Made by a program: the position numbers and the translations under genes. A stretch of 64,000 nucleotides of DNA from Fulvia fulva (taxonomy: Eukaryota > Ascomycota > Dothideomycetes > Mycosphaerellales > Mycosphaerellaceae), in NCBI RefSeq assembly GCF_020509005.1, contig NC_063019.1, positions 1,922,001 through 1,986,000 of the forward strand, written 5' to 3'. The notes below the pieces were generated by a model, which worked only from the letters and a program-made list of their open reading frames with translations, searched no databases and was not told the DNA's origin. Positions 52,412-61,242 of the stretch are shown in pieces (position 1 is the stretch's first letter; each line of letters starts with the position of its first letter).

Positions 52412-54218
52412 GGCTGGCTAGAGAGGAGATGGAGGTGCAGTCGTGGAGACGATGATGATTAATGTATTCCTAGACTGGCGGTTGTGCTTGGTGGGTATTC
52501 GTATCAGGCTGCGAGGAAGTTCGAGGCGTTCTATCTCGACGTCTCAAAAAGATTTCGTCCATGCGCGTTTCGAGCTCGCGCTTCCCTGGACTGCACAAGA
52601 CAACAAGGCGGGGGTGATGATCCATTGGAGCCGCGTCAATATTTGATTGAACGCGCAGAGATGACTTTCCCGCGACTTCACGTCTTTCTTCCTACATGTA
52701 TTCCTCGACCATCTGCATCTCGTACGTCGCTCGTATCTCTACCGTTATCAGACCGGGCGACAGGCATCCCTCTACTGTCTCACACACCTCACAGGCCGAC
52801 TCTCATAGCGATGTCTGAAAGACGCTGCCCTCTACAAGAACTCGTCGCTATCAAAGGATTGCCCACGCCGTTGGAGCGCTTCAGGTTCTGCCATGTTCAG
52901 TGCTATCGCTAGCGACATGGTCAAGTCTCTAGACTCGGGCGCCAGGAGTTCATCTCGATGTTCCTCTTCATGGCCTCCTTGGACTAACCATATGAGACCA
53001 CTGCTCAACAGCGATTGAACGCGAATGCTGGGTGCATGCTGCTCTACACAGATCTCGGAAGCGACGACTACGCCGAGAGATCCAGGCTCTCAGCGACGAA
53101 TCGTACCTCTGTGAGGCCTAAGTGTACAGAGGTCGGAACGGTGCCCATGGGTATCTTCCAAGCCAGTGCTGTATACTCACAAGCAGCAAGACCACTTTGT
53201 ATGTCAGTGGGACTGACAAAAAGCAAATTCCCAAATTCCCAGATCCGAGGTTGAGGCGTATGGTGCTGAATGGATAGATCTATGGTTGACTATGCATGAC
53301 AGGCTCGTGCGGATCATCAGCCGCGCCTGGACGCAGTGCACGGGCTCCAGTGCTGGACTTGGAATGACAGGTCTCGAAGGATGCTCGATCGTTCAACGAG
53401 TCGCCATGATCTGAGGGCACTGGATTCAGCATACTGTACCTGTGCTCTCGTTTTGTGTCTGAGCATAAGCCTTGTGGAGCCGGTGACACTGGGCTGTCAT
53501 CAACTCAGAGCTGGAACTACTGTCCTACGTTCGCTATGCCAATCGCCTACGACAGCTATCTTCCGTTCTCAGGCAGGGGGATAGGACCTGAGGACACTGA
53601 TGGCGCAGCTGGCGGTGTCACAGGCGTCAGCCGGCTGCTCGTACAAGCCTGGCCATACTTGCACGCGGCTTGTCTGTGGCCTTCGATCAATTCAGCACGT
53701 CACATCATCTGATGCCAGACTGCGTAACAAGTATGGTACCTACTACAGTATCTTATGTTCCTCTCGACAAGTTCCGTACACAGTCGTTAGACGGACCAGG
53801 ACGCCAAGCCACCGGACGGATCTTCTTCTACCAAGCCCATCCTTCGCTCTTTGTTATGCCGATCATGCAACCGCAAGCATTCCAGCGTCTTTGATACAGG
53901 TCCTCCCAAGCCTTTGTATACCCACCATTGGCCTTTGTCACATGGCCCGAAGGCCATTTAGCCTAACGATAATGGCAACAGCGCACTCGAGGACGCTATA
54001 ACTTGCACACCCACTTCGCACTCCACTTGGACTGCCTGTCGCAGCTCGTACTTCCTATCCATTTCCGTTCCACGCCAAGTAAGAAGACTTTGTCCAGTGA
54101 AAGTACGCTGTGCGTTCTGTCATAAGTCACCCATTAACCCTATGTCCTCTCAACTCCTCATCAGGAGCACCCACAGAAGATTCGTTTCCTCCAGCCCAAA
54201 GTTTCGACTCAATACACC
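52412..54218. other. 1.8-kb intergenic region without a recognised gene
   Basis: Lies between the divergently transcribed CCT1 and GH43 genes, so it should hold both promoters. Frames of 60-140 codons occur, but none shows a recognisable domain or coherent composition. Composition is normal, with no RIP. A pyrimidine-rich segment lies near 52,680-52,760, in the presumed upstream region of CCT1. Confidence 0.5.
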
Positions 54219-55349
54219 ATGTTTAGCCAACTGACTATCAGCGCCATTGCCCTGAGCCTCCTGGCACTGTCCAGCTGCACTAACGCCGGAGTCATCGACA
54301 AACGACAAATTGCTCAGCCCATCATGAACGGCATCAACTTCCCCGACCCATCCGTAATCCGCGTGACCTCAGGCTGGCACCTTTTCTCAACCAACGCCTG
54401 GTCCACCCCCTCCAACGGCAGCGTCCCAGCACCCCAAGTCCAACCAGCCGGCAGCAAGCTCATCCACGTCCAACGAGCTTTCACCTCCGACTGGAAAACC
54501 TTCACATACCTCCCCGGCGTCGACGCCCTCCCCTCCCTCCCCTCCTGGGCCATAGCCGTCAACCCCCGAGTCTGGGCCCCAGACGTCGTCCGTCTCGACG
54601 ATGGAACGTTCGTAATGTACTACTCCGTTGCGATGAAGAACTTCCCACGAAAACACTGCCTCTCCTACGCCACGGCCAAAACTATCACGGAGCCTTTCGT
54701 CGACAACTCCACGGCACCCTTCATCTGCCCGGACCCAATGACACAAGGCGGCGCCATCGACGTCGCCGGCTACACTGATGAAACCCGCACCGGATCCCGC
54801 TACATCGTCTACAAAGTCGACGGTAACGCCATCGGACACGGTGGGAACTGCGGAAACACAGTAGCACCCATCGTCCCCACGCCCATTATGCTGCAGCAAG
54901 TAGGACCCGACGGCGTCACACTAATCGGCTCGCCCGTCCAAATTCTGACAAACATACCGAGCGATGGGCCCTACGTCGAGGCTCCGGCGCTGACGTATAT
55001 GAATGGGAGATACGTTCTCTTCTTCAGTAGTAAGTGCTACACAACCCCGGGCTACGACGTGCAGTACGCCATCGCGGACAGGATCACCGGGCCGTACGTG
55101 CGGAGCGGAACACTATTCGCGACCGGAGTGCAGGGGATGGTGGCGCCGGGGAGTATGGATGTCGCGATTAACGGGGAGAGGGCGATTTGGCATGGGTATG
55201 TTGAAATTCCTCCTGTTGAAGGCTGGAGGGGGAAGTGTAGGAACTTTGAGCGGAAGGCTGACTGTAGGCGTAGGAATTTTGGTGGGGGGAGGGCGGCGTA
55301 TGTTGCGTCGTTGAAGCTGGAGAATGGGGTGGTGACGGCGACGTTTTGA
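54219..55349 (+). CDS. Secreted GH43-family glycoside hydrolase
   Basis: A 376-aa single-exon protein. A signal peptide (about residues 1-23) is followed by a DKR propeptide-like site. The five-bladed beta-propeller GH43 fold is indicated by NFPDPSV (catalytic base D43), WAPDV (D122), GGAIDVAGY (D181, the usual pKa-tuning Asp) and DGPYVEAPAL (E254, general acid). GH43 enzymes release arabinose or xylose from plant cell-wall arabinan/arabinoxylan by inversion. The exact substrate and subfamily cannot be told. Several Cys (such as C148, C170, C211) suggest disulfides of an extracellular enzyme. Fits a plant-associated or saprotrophic fungus. Confidence 0.88.
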   Translation: MFSQLTISAIALSLLALSSCTNAGVIDKRQIAQPIMNGINFPDPSVIRVTSGWHLFSTNAWSTPSNGSVPAPQVQPAGSKLIHVQRAFTSDWKTFTYLPGVDALPSLPSWAIAVNPRVWAPDVVRLDDGTFVMYYSVAMKNFPRKHCLSYATAKTITEPFVDNSTAPFICPDPMTQGGAIDVAGYTDETRTGSRYIVYKVDGNAIGHGGNCGNTVAPIVPTPIMLQQVGPDGVTLIGSPVQILTNIPSDGPYVEAPALTYMNGRYVLFFSSKCYTTPGYDVQYAIADRITGPYVRSGTLFATGVQGMVAPGSMDVAINGERAIWHGYVEIPPVEGWRGKCRNFERKADCRRRNFGGGRAAYVASLKLENGVVTATF

Positions 55350-55664
55350 GGTGAGTGTGGGTTTTGGCTGCGAGCTGGTCTTGAGGGGAGGGATGTGCTG
55401 ATGGTTTGGATTGGGTAGGCGCGGGAAATATGTGATCACGACATTGTTTTATGCATAGTAGGATGGATGCAGAGCACTAATGTTGACATTCAGGAGAGAA
55501 GGATTCAATGGAATCATGGCGCGATGCTTCAATGGTTTGACGAATTGTCTAAGATAGTGAACGTAACAATTTCCGTCCCCTTGCGTAACGTGATCACGAG
55601 ATGAGACACCGCCTCTCTCCCCACGACGGCTTCAAGGTCATGCTGAGACGATCTGTCGTAAAAC

Positions 55665-56084
55665 TCAGTCCGCTCCTCTCGTTACTGCTATTTCATCCTT
55701 TGGTGCCAATAATTTCAGATGACCCGCCAGTGCCAGTGTCTGGCGATGCAGCTCCAGCTCATACCGTGCCACCTCCGGCAATGGACAGCGCATACGTGCG
55801 TGGTACGCTAGCCACGAAGTCTCCTTGTTCAGAGAGCTGGATCTCTCATAATGAAAATCTCGTGTTTGCTGCATACATGCCATCACATCATTGAGTTCGT
55901 TGCGGAGGTGAACCGTAGAGTGCGAGGTTGATGTCTCGGTCCAAGTGCGAAGCTCTTCTATGAGCCAGTTCGCACGGGATGATAGCACTCGTAGCGCGGT
56001 ATCTTGTGAGTCCAGGTCCTCTGGGTGGTGGTGGTCCTTGTATGCGTTGATGTACAGCTTTCGCCACTCTCCTAGTTCAGCCAT
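55665..56084 (-). CDS. Hypothetical protein (139 aa)
   Basis: ATG-initiated minus-strand frame, not recognised. It is rich in charged helices (MAELGEWRKLY start, SRANWLIEELRTW, HLRNELNDVMACM), with no signal peptide and no membrane segment. It lies 189 bp downstream of the NBP35 stop and in the same orientation. An overlapping 97-codon plus-strand frame looks less protein-like. It could be a real small lineage-specific gene or a chance frame. Confidence 0.4.
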   Translation of the reverse strand: MAELGEWRKLYINAYKDHHHPEDLDSQDTALRVLSSRANWLIEELRTWTETSTSHSTVHLRNELNDVMACMQQTRDFHYERSSSLNKETSWLAYHARMRCPLPEVARYELELHRQTLALAGHLKLLAPKDEIAVTRGAD

Positions 56085-56273
56085 GGTGTTGAGGATGATC
56101 TGAAGATGGTCTTCATCCTGTCGCTGAAAGGGCGTTATGTAGGCCGTGGGAGGTCGTACAATCTTGCGATGTGGTCCTACGGGGTACCATCATCTTGTGT
56201 CTCGATGAAAGGTTGCGATAGATCATGTAGTGCGGCGATGCTTGGGCTGGCCAGTCGCTGCCTTCCTGCGTGC

Positions 56274-57305
56274 TCACTCATCTGCAAGCACCTGGTCGGC
56301 GCCAACACCGATCTCCTCTCCAACGCGCCTGACTACACCTTTCAGAGCTTCGCAAGCGGGCGAATCCCCAAAGTTGTCAAAGAAGCTCTCGCCAAAGTCG
56401 CAGCTCATGCCAATTCTTGGGTCAAGAGGCACGGCACCCAGGAACGGAACGCCAGTCTCCTTTGCCAATCTTCTCCCACCACCAGTGGTGGCTCGGAAGA
56501 TGTCTGATTGATGCGTGCACTTTGGGCACACAAAGCCGCTCATGTTCTCAACCAAGCCCAGCACTTTGATGCCAGCTTTACGACAGAAGTCGATCTCTTT
56601 CCGTACATCGAGCAGACTGACTTCTTGTGGGGTCGTCACAAGGACTGCGCCGTCGATACCAGCCTCCTTCAGAAAGGTGTTGACACTTAAGTGTTCGTCT
56701 GAAGTGCCTGGAGGCGTGTCGACGAAAAGGTAATCCATCTCGCCCCACTCGACGTCCTTCAAGAACTGCTTGATCAATCCGTTCTTCTTGGGTCCACGCC
56801 AGATGACAGCATCATCACGGTTGGGAAGCATGAACTGCACACTCATGACGCCAAGATTGTCAGTGACCCACACGGGCTCCCAGCCTGTGCTTGTGACATG
56901 AATCGTCTCGGTCTCGACACCCATCATCTTTGGTATGCTCGGACCACATATGTCTGTGTCCATGATGCCGACATTGTTATCAGGATTGCTGGCGAAAGCA
57001 TGTGAAAGCATAGTGGTGAATGTGCTCTTGCCAACTCCACCTTTGCCACTCAGCACCAGAATCTTGTGCTTGACACGTGCCAGACGTTGTGTGATGATCG
57101 GGATATCTGGATCTGGGCCTTTCGGCGCCGATGCACATATTTGCTGGTTTGGGCATCCAGCACAGGCATCTGCTTTGCCTGCTTGCTCTCCTTCCGGGCC
57201 TGGGCAATGTTCGGGCTCGGGTGCGACCAGGGAAGGTGCTTTCTTCCGATATGAATCGATGGCAGATGCTACCGACGGCATCGGCTCTTCCAACGACGGC
57301 GCCAT
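56274..57305 (-). CDS. NBP35: Cytosolic Fe-S cluster assembly factor NBP35
   Basis: A 343-aa P-loop NTPase of the Mrp/Nbp35 family; with Cfd1 it scaffolds [4Fe-4S] clusters in the cytosolic iron-sulfur assembly (CIA) pathway. From the chosen ATG (57,303-57,305) the N-terminal ferredoxin-like motif is C34-x13-C48-x2-C51-x5-C57. The deviant Walker A is GKGGVGKST (87-95) with DTDICGPS following. [11 protein letters not shown] is present and the bridging CPxC is C260-P-K-C263. Length matches the family (yeast 328). The frame is open 42 codons further upstream, but that extension starts with GTG and is unlike the family, so it was left out. No intron is seen. Confidence 0.95.
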   Translation of the reverse strand: MAPSLEEPMPSVASAIDSYRKKAPSLVAPEPEHCPGPEGEQAGKADACAGCPNQQICASAPKGPDPDIPIITQRLARVKHKILVLSGKGGVGKSTFTTMLSHAFASNPDNNVGIMDTDICGPSIPKMMGVETETIHVTSTGWEPVWVTDNLGVMSVQFMLPNRDDAVIWRGPKKNGLIKQFLKDVEWGEMDYLFVDTPPGTSDEHLSVNTFLKEAGIDGAVLVTTPQEVSLLDVRKEIDFCRKAGIKVLGLVENMSGFVCPKCTHQSDIFRATTGGGRRLAKETGVPFLGAVPLDPRIGMSCDFGESFFDNFGDSPACEALKGVVRRVGEEIGVGADQVLADE

Positions 57306-57679
57306 GATTACTGCAGAGTTTGAAGCACAATCCGTGAGAACAGAATGGGTCGGAGGGATATCAAGAGTGAGTCGAGAAGAGGTGTGACGCGGATGACAAA
57401 TGCCTCGTTCGCAGCTGGAGCAATCCCCCACACCAACTTCTGCTGCATGTACCTATAGCTCTACTGGCACAGGATGCTGTCTCGCGCGGCACAGGATGCT
57501 GTCTCGCGCGGCACAGGATGCTGTCTCGCGCGGCACAGGATGCTGTCTCGCGCGGCACAGGATGCTGTCTCGCGCGGCAAGATGCACCTCCAGGCGAGGA
57601 CTGATACCTAGACCACATCCTCACACTCCCACGGCCACACAGCGCCGACCACGAAGTTGCCTATCGCCGCCATTCCTCC
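57306..57679. other. Short intergenic region upstream of NBP35 with a tandem repeat
   Basis: 374 bp between NBP35 (minus) and the radical SAM fragment (plus). It contains a perfect 22-bp tandem array (57,468-57,577) and should include the NBP35 promoter. A plus-strand frame is open from an ATG at 57,400, but its residues here show no homology and run through the repeat. Confidence 0.55.
57468..57577. repeat. 22-bp tandem repeat, five copies
   Basis: The unit CACAGGATGCTGTCTCGCGCGG occurs five times without mismatch (110 bp). Within each unit CAGGATGCTGT has partial dyad character. A minisatellite, not CRISPR: there are no variable spacers. Confidence 0.92.
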
Positions 57680-58170
57680 TCGACAATGCCACCTCGAAGC
57701 GCCTGCCCCAAGCCGACAACTATGCCGAAGCCGCTATGCAGTCAATCAGAGCCATGCAGGCACAAGTGGGCGACCTGTGCTTCACTGCTGATGGCATTGC
57801 GAAGAAGGGCATCTTGCTCCGGCATCTGGTCATGCCTGGGTACGAAGAGGAGGGCAAGCAAATTGTTCGATGGCTTGCGGAGAACGCCTCGAAAGACATG
57901 TACATCCACACTATGAGGCAGTACTGCCCGCGAGCGCATGTTGGAAAGGAACGGAGGACAACGGGAAGTGGACGCGCGAAAGACCTCGCTTCGAGAGCTG
58001 CAGGACCTGGTGGAGTGCCGGCTGGCGAGGAGGTCAAGAAAGAGTTGAGATACCAAGAGCTCAACCGAGCAGTCAGCCTCGGTGAGGTCGACAGTGTGCG
58101 GAAAGCTGGTGAGAATGCAGGTCTTTGGCGATTCGTCGAGGCTGCAGAGCATGGCGGTTTCAACATATGA
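57680..58170 (+). pseudogene. C-terminal fragment of a PflX-like radical SAM protein (COG1313 type)
   Basis: About 160 codons beginning SKRLPQADNYAEAAMQSI, then VGDLCFTADGIAKKGILLRHLVMPG, RWLAENASKDMYIHTMRQYCPRAHVG and, near the end, ELRYQELNRAVS...AGLWRF. These blocks match the C-terminal half of PflX-like radical SAM proteins (related to pyruvate formate-lyase activating enzymes). The N-terminal half with the CxxxCxxC cluster motif is absent: upstream is the 22-bp repeat and non-homologous sequence. The frame is open back to an ATG at 57,400, so a protein could be made, but without the SAM/Fe-S core it would not have the family's activity. Either a truncated relic or, less likely, a gene with distant upstream exons. 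Confidence 0.6.
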
Positions 58171-59023
58171 GTGCGATCGCCTTGCCAGGCCGTCCCCATA
58201 GCCGCCACCATCCGAAACGAATTGCGACGCCCACTCAGCCGCTCTCTATCGAAGAACGTGGATGTCTCGAAACAACGACGACCATGGCGGGTCATCCGCG
58301 TTGTGGGTAAAGTCCATCCATGGCGGCCCGCCTGTTCCGATCTAAAAAGGGACCCGATAACATGTTACTTTGAGATGCTGGGATCCCAAAGGACAGCATA
58401 GATTGTTTCAAGCCAGACACGGCTGGGTGGGCGTCGAATGCACAGATCGTGGTGCTATCTGACGCAAAGCCCTTTGTGCTCCAGACTCCAGGCATCGATG
58501 ACCCTAAAGTGGCAATATGGATACAGTCAATGATAGCAGCGGCGAAATCCTCGACGACCTAGACATCTCATTGCAACGGATCGACCATGTCCTCGACGTC
58601 GATTGTTGCGCAGGTTATTGGTCGCACACTCCAGCAGTGTGTTCATGGCCTTCGTAACCCTCACACGCCTCAGTACGACGCTTCCTCGGTGTACATGTAC
58701 CGACTGCACCTCTTTCTTTGTCCGCATTCAGGGCGTGACATGTAGCTGGGCATGGCAATTACCGCCCGTCAAAGAACTTCATTGAAGACATGCCGCCACA
58801 GAGTGAGCAAGCTCAAGATAGCAAAGGTTCGTCCGATACTTCAAACCTGACCACAGCACAAGAGACGGCGCGCAGAGTACTGTACATCAAGCTCCTACAT
58901 ACATTAGACTCATCAACCGCGTCACCGGAGAGCTTGTACACAGTGCTTCGCGCGGTGAGCCGGCCTCTTGCGCTCTAGTCAGCATCCTTACTATTGTTTT
59001 GAGAGCACAGAGAACGATCCGAC
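58171..59023. other. Stretch without a recognised gene (two tiny ATG frames)
   Basis: Short plus-strand frames start at 58,587 (52 codons) and 58,790 (62 codons, MPPQSEQAQDSKGS beginning). Neither shows a domain or signal peptide. They could be exons of an unrecognised small gene or chance frames. Presumably contains the promoter of the 315-aa gene. Confidence 0.4.
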
Positions 59024-59971
59024 ATGTCGTTCTCAGGTGGTCAGCCCTCGATGCTTCCGCTCTTGTACCAGCAGCACAACCACTATGTTGCCGAACTCGG
59101 GCACACCCATCAAGCGCTCAGCAAGCTCTACAAGAAGTTAGCCACAGTGGAGCGTGTGCTCGCCGAGCGTCAGGAACGAGAGCTATCTCGGAGCGACAAG
59201 AAGAAGTGGCAGTACACCCGCTCGCTCGCGAAGAAAGCGGTGGGCAATTTGGAATCACAGCAAGCTATGCTCCACGATCACCTGCGACAATGTAACAACC
59301 TCATTGCATCATACGAACAAGGCGGCGAATTCGACACTCCGGTGACCCCTTGGACAGCTCAGATCCCACCATCTCCATTTCTGTACACACCATTCAGTCC
59401 CGTGGGAGCTTCGCCCTGGACTTCTCACCAGCACCAACCCAGCACGAACAATGGCACTGAGACAGCACCACAGTACTGGGACCTATCGATGCTGCGTGAA
59501 CGACGTCTGTCCTCACCATACGGCTCTACCGCCACTGCGGACAGCGGCTTTTACGAGTCTGTGGCCCACGGTCTGAACGTCAACGCGGAGCCTTTCAACC
59601 ACATGAACCATGTGTACGCCCATGAGCTCGTGTCGCCAGTGTTCTACAGTCCTTTTGCTGGGTCATTCGGCACGCACGAGAGCAGTCTGTCTCCAACACG
59701 ACGCGAAAGAAGCGATGTGTTGCCCGAGCTGCTGATGCCCACTTCTCCGGTCAAAGTCGGCGCCCAGAGCTCGCACAAACGATGTTACTCAGTAAATGCC
59801 GTCCAGCTTATCGAAAGCCGCCTGGCAGCGCCGAATGCAAAGCCTCAGAGAGGCATGAGTGTTGGGGGTATATCCGGAAAGAGAAACGAACCAGACAATG
59901 GGCTTGATGAGAACACGCAAGGAGGTGGAATGTCTTCCATTATTGCCCCAGAGACAGAGACAACAGCCTAA
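59024..59971 (+). CDS. Hypothetical protein with N-terminal coiled coil (315 aa)
   Basis: ATG-initiated single-exon frame, not recognised. Residues about 20-95 are helical and charged with heptad-like spacing (HQALSKLYKKLATVERVL, then ERELSRSDKKKWQ and NLESQQAMLHDHLRQCNNLI). The rest is low-complexity, Ser/Pro/Tyr/His-rich, with SPFLYTPFSP and SPTRRERSDV-like stretches that look disordered and possibly phosphorylated. No signal peptide or membrane span. Coding character is convincing from composition and length. Function unknown; a coiled-coil adaptor or regulatory role is only a guess. Confidence 0.7.
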   Translation: MSFSGGQPSMLPLLYQQHNHYVAELGHTHQALSKLYKKLATVERVLAERQERELSRSDKKKWQYTRSLAKKAVGNLESQQAMLHDHLRQCNNLIASYEQGGEFDTPVTPWTAQIPPSPFLYTPFSPVGASPWTSHQHQPSTNNGTETAPQYWDLSMLRERRLSSPYGSTATADSGFYESVAHGLNVNAEPFNHMNHVYAHELVSPVFYSPFAGSFGTHESSLSPTRRERSDVLPELLMPTSPVKVGAQSSHKRCYSVNAVQLIESRLAAPNAKPQRGMSVGGISGKRNEPDNGLDENTQGGGMSSIIAPETETTA

Positions 59972-61242
59972 ATTTTGTGTAGCAGCCCATGCTTGTAGAT
60001 ACGTAGAGAACTGGAATGCAATACAAATGCGACACATCTGTTCGCCGGCAATTCTCGGGGCAAAGCCTTGGCCGCTCACTTTACATCACACCAAACACCA
60101 CACTCCTCCACGCCTCACTCTACCTCTCGCACTTGCTCAAGACAGTCGCAGCAAATGCGACACGCCCATCTGTTCCCGTTTGCTTGCTTGCTTCCCCACT
60201 ACCAGGTTCGACGCTGCGAGGTGCGGCTCATCCACAATTCCACTCGATGGCACTAATGCGACCTCTTCCCTCTTGTGCGACTCTGGCTGTTCGTATCCCT
60301 GCTCAAGACAGCGGCACCTGCAGACGCTCAACGGCGGCTCTGCATCCGAACCAAGCTTGCCGCTTGCCAACACGGCAGTCGTACAGACTCCAAACGCTCC
60401 GCTGTCAACGCTCGGCAGAGGCATCGAAGTCCGAATACGGCATACCTTTCTCTGGTTCTGAACAGCCACGCCAGCGCCGTCGAGACTTCGACTCGCAATT
60501 ACGTGCCGGTGACCTGGCTACGTTCTGTATGGAGACCGAATTCCGCCCATGGCGTAAGTGGACATCTAGGAGATCCTGGTCATTGTGGCCATGCCGCTGG
60601 CCGCTTGGGAGCCCTGGATGCAGCCATCTGCTTTCTGGTCAGAAGCTGAAACGGATACCTGCTGAACACCTGCCCAAGAGTGCGGTTCTGTACTGCTCTG
60701 CCACCTGGCGCTCTCTCATACGGCTCGTCCACCTCGCCGTTTCTGCTTGATCACTTGAGTCGTGCAGACGAACGCCGTACGCGAGGTCTTGCACTGCTCG
60801 TTGCACGGGTTACAACCCAGCTGGAAGCCCATACTGGAGCAAGACTCGTGACAGCCGTTCACAACGGCTGGTCATCGTTGCTAGCATACACAGTCGCGGT
60901 GGGTCCTCTGCCACTCTACCCTTCCCTGGTCCTGCATGTCACATCCTTGTCGGCTGTCGACAGCCTAGCAAACCGCATGTGGGTAAGAAAGACGTACAGG
61001 AACAAACGTGTCCGACATGCGTCATTTGGGACTCGCGTCCGAATTTCGTCTCGTCCCAAAGATCTGGCCCAGATTTCTCACATTTTCCCCCGGCGAGATT
61101 AAATAGATCCCTTGTTCGCATATTCCTCCTTGCGCAAAGTGTCATATGTCAACATCTTGTACGCGTCTGCTGGGAAAGATCTGGATTCTTCTTGACTGTT
61201 ACATCCTTTAGATCTCTCGGGAAGGATTGTTAGCAGCACAAG
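59972..61242. other. 1.27-kb region without a confidently recognised gene
   Basis: Several overlapping plus-strand frames are open (for example 60,016-60,750, 244 codons, and 60,680-61,102), but none has recognisable domains and the translations are Ser/Arg/Pro-rich as chance frames in this composition are. A GTAAGT at 60,559 and a downstream CAG at about 60,625 could mark an intron of an unrecognised gene. The right part should include the promoter of the MFS gene. Confidence 0.4.

Noticed and set aside
57306..57431. 42-residue N-terminal extension of NBP35
   Set aside because: It begins with GTG and is unlike the family; the ATG at 57,303-57,305 gives the expected length and motif spacing.
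57468..57577. CRISPR-like array
   Set aside because: Units are contiguous with no spacers, and the genome is fungal; it is a minisatellite.
60016..60750. 244-codon frame as a gene
   Set aside because: Ser/Arg/Pro-rich translation with no recognisable domain, and overlapping frames of similar quality; a spliced gene cannot be excluded but is not supported.
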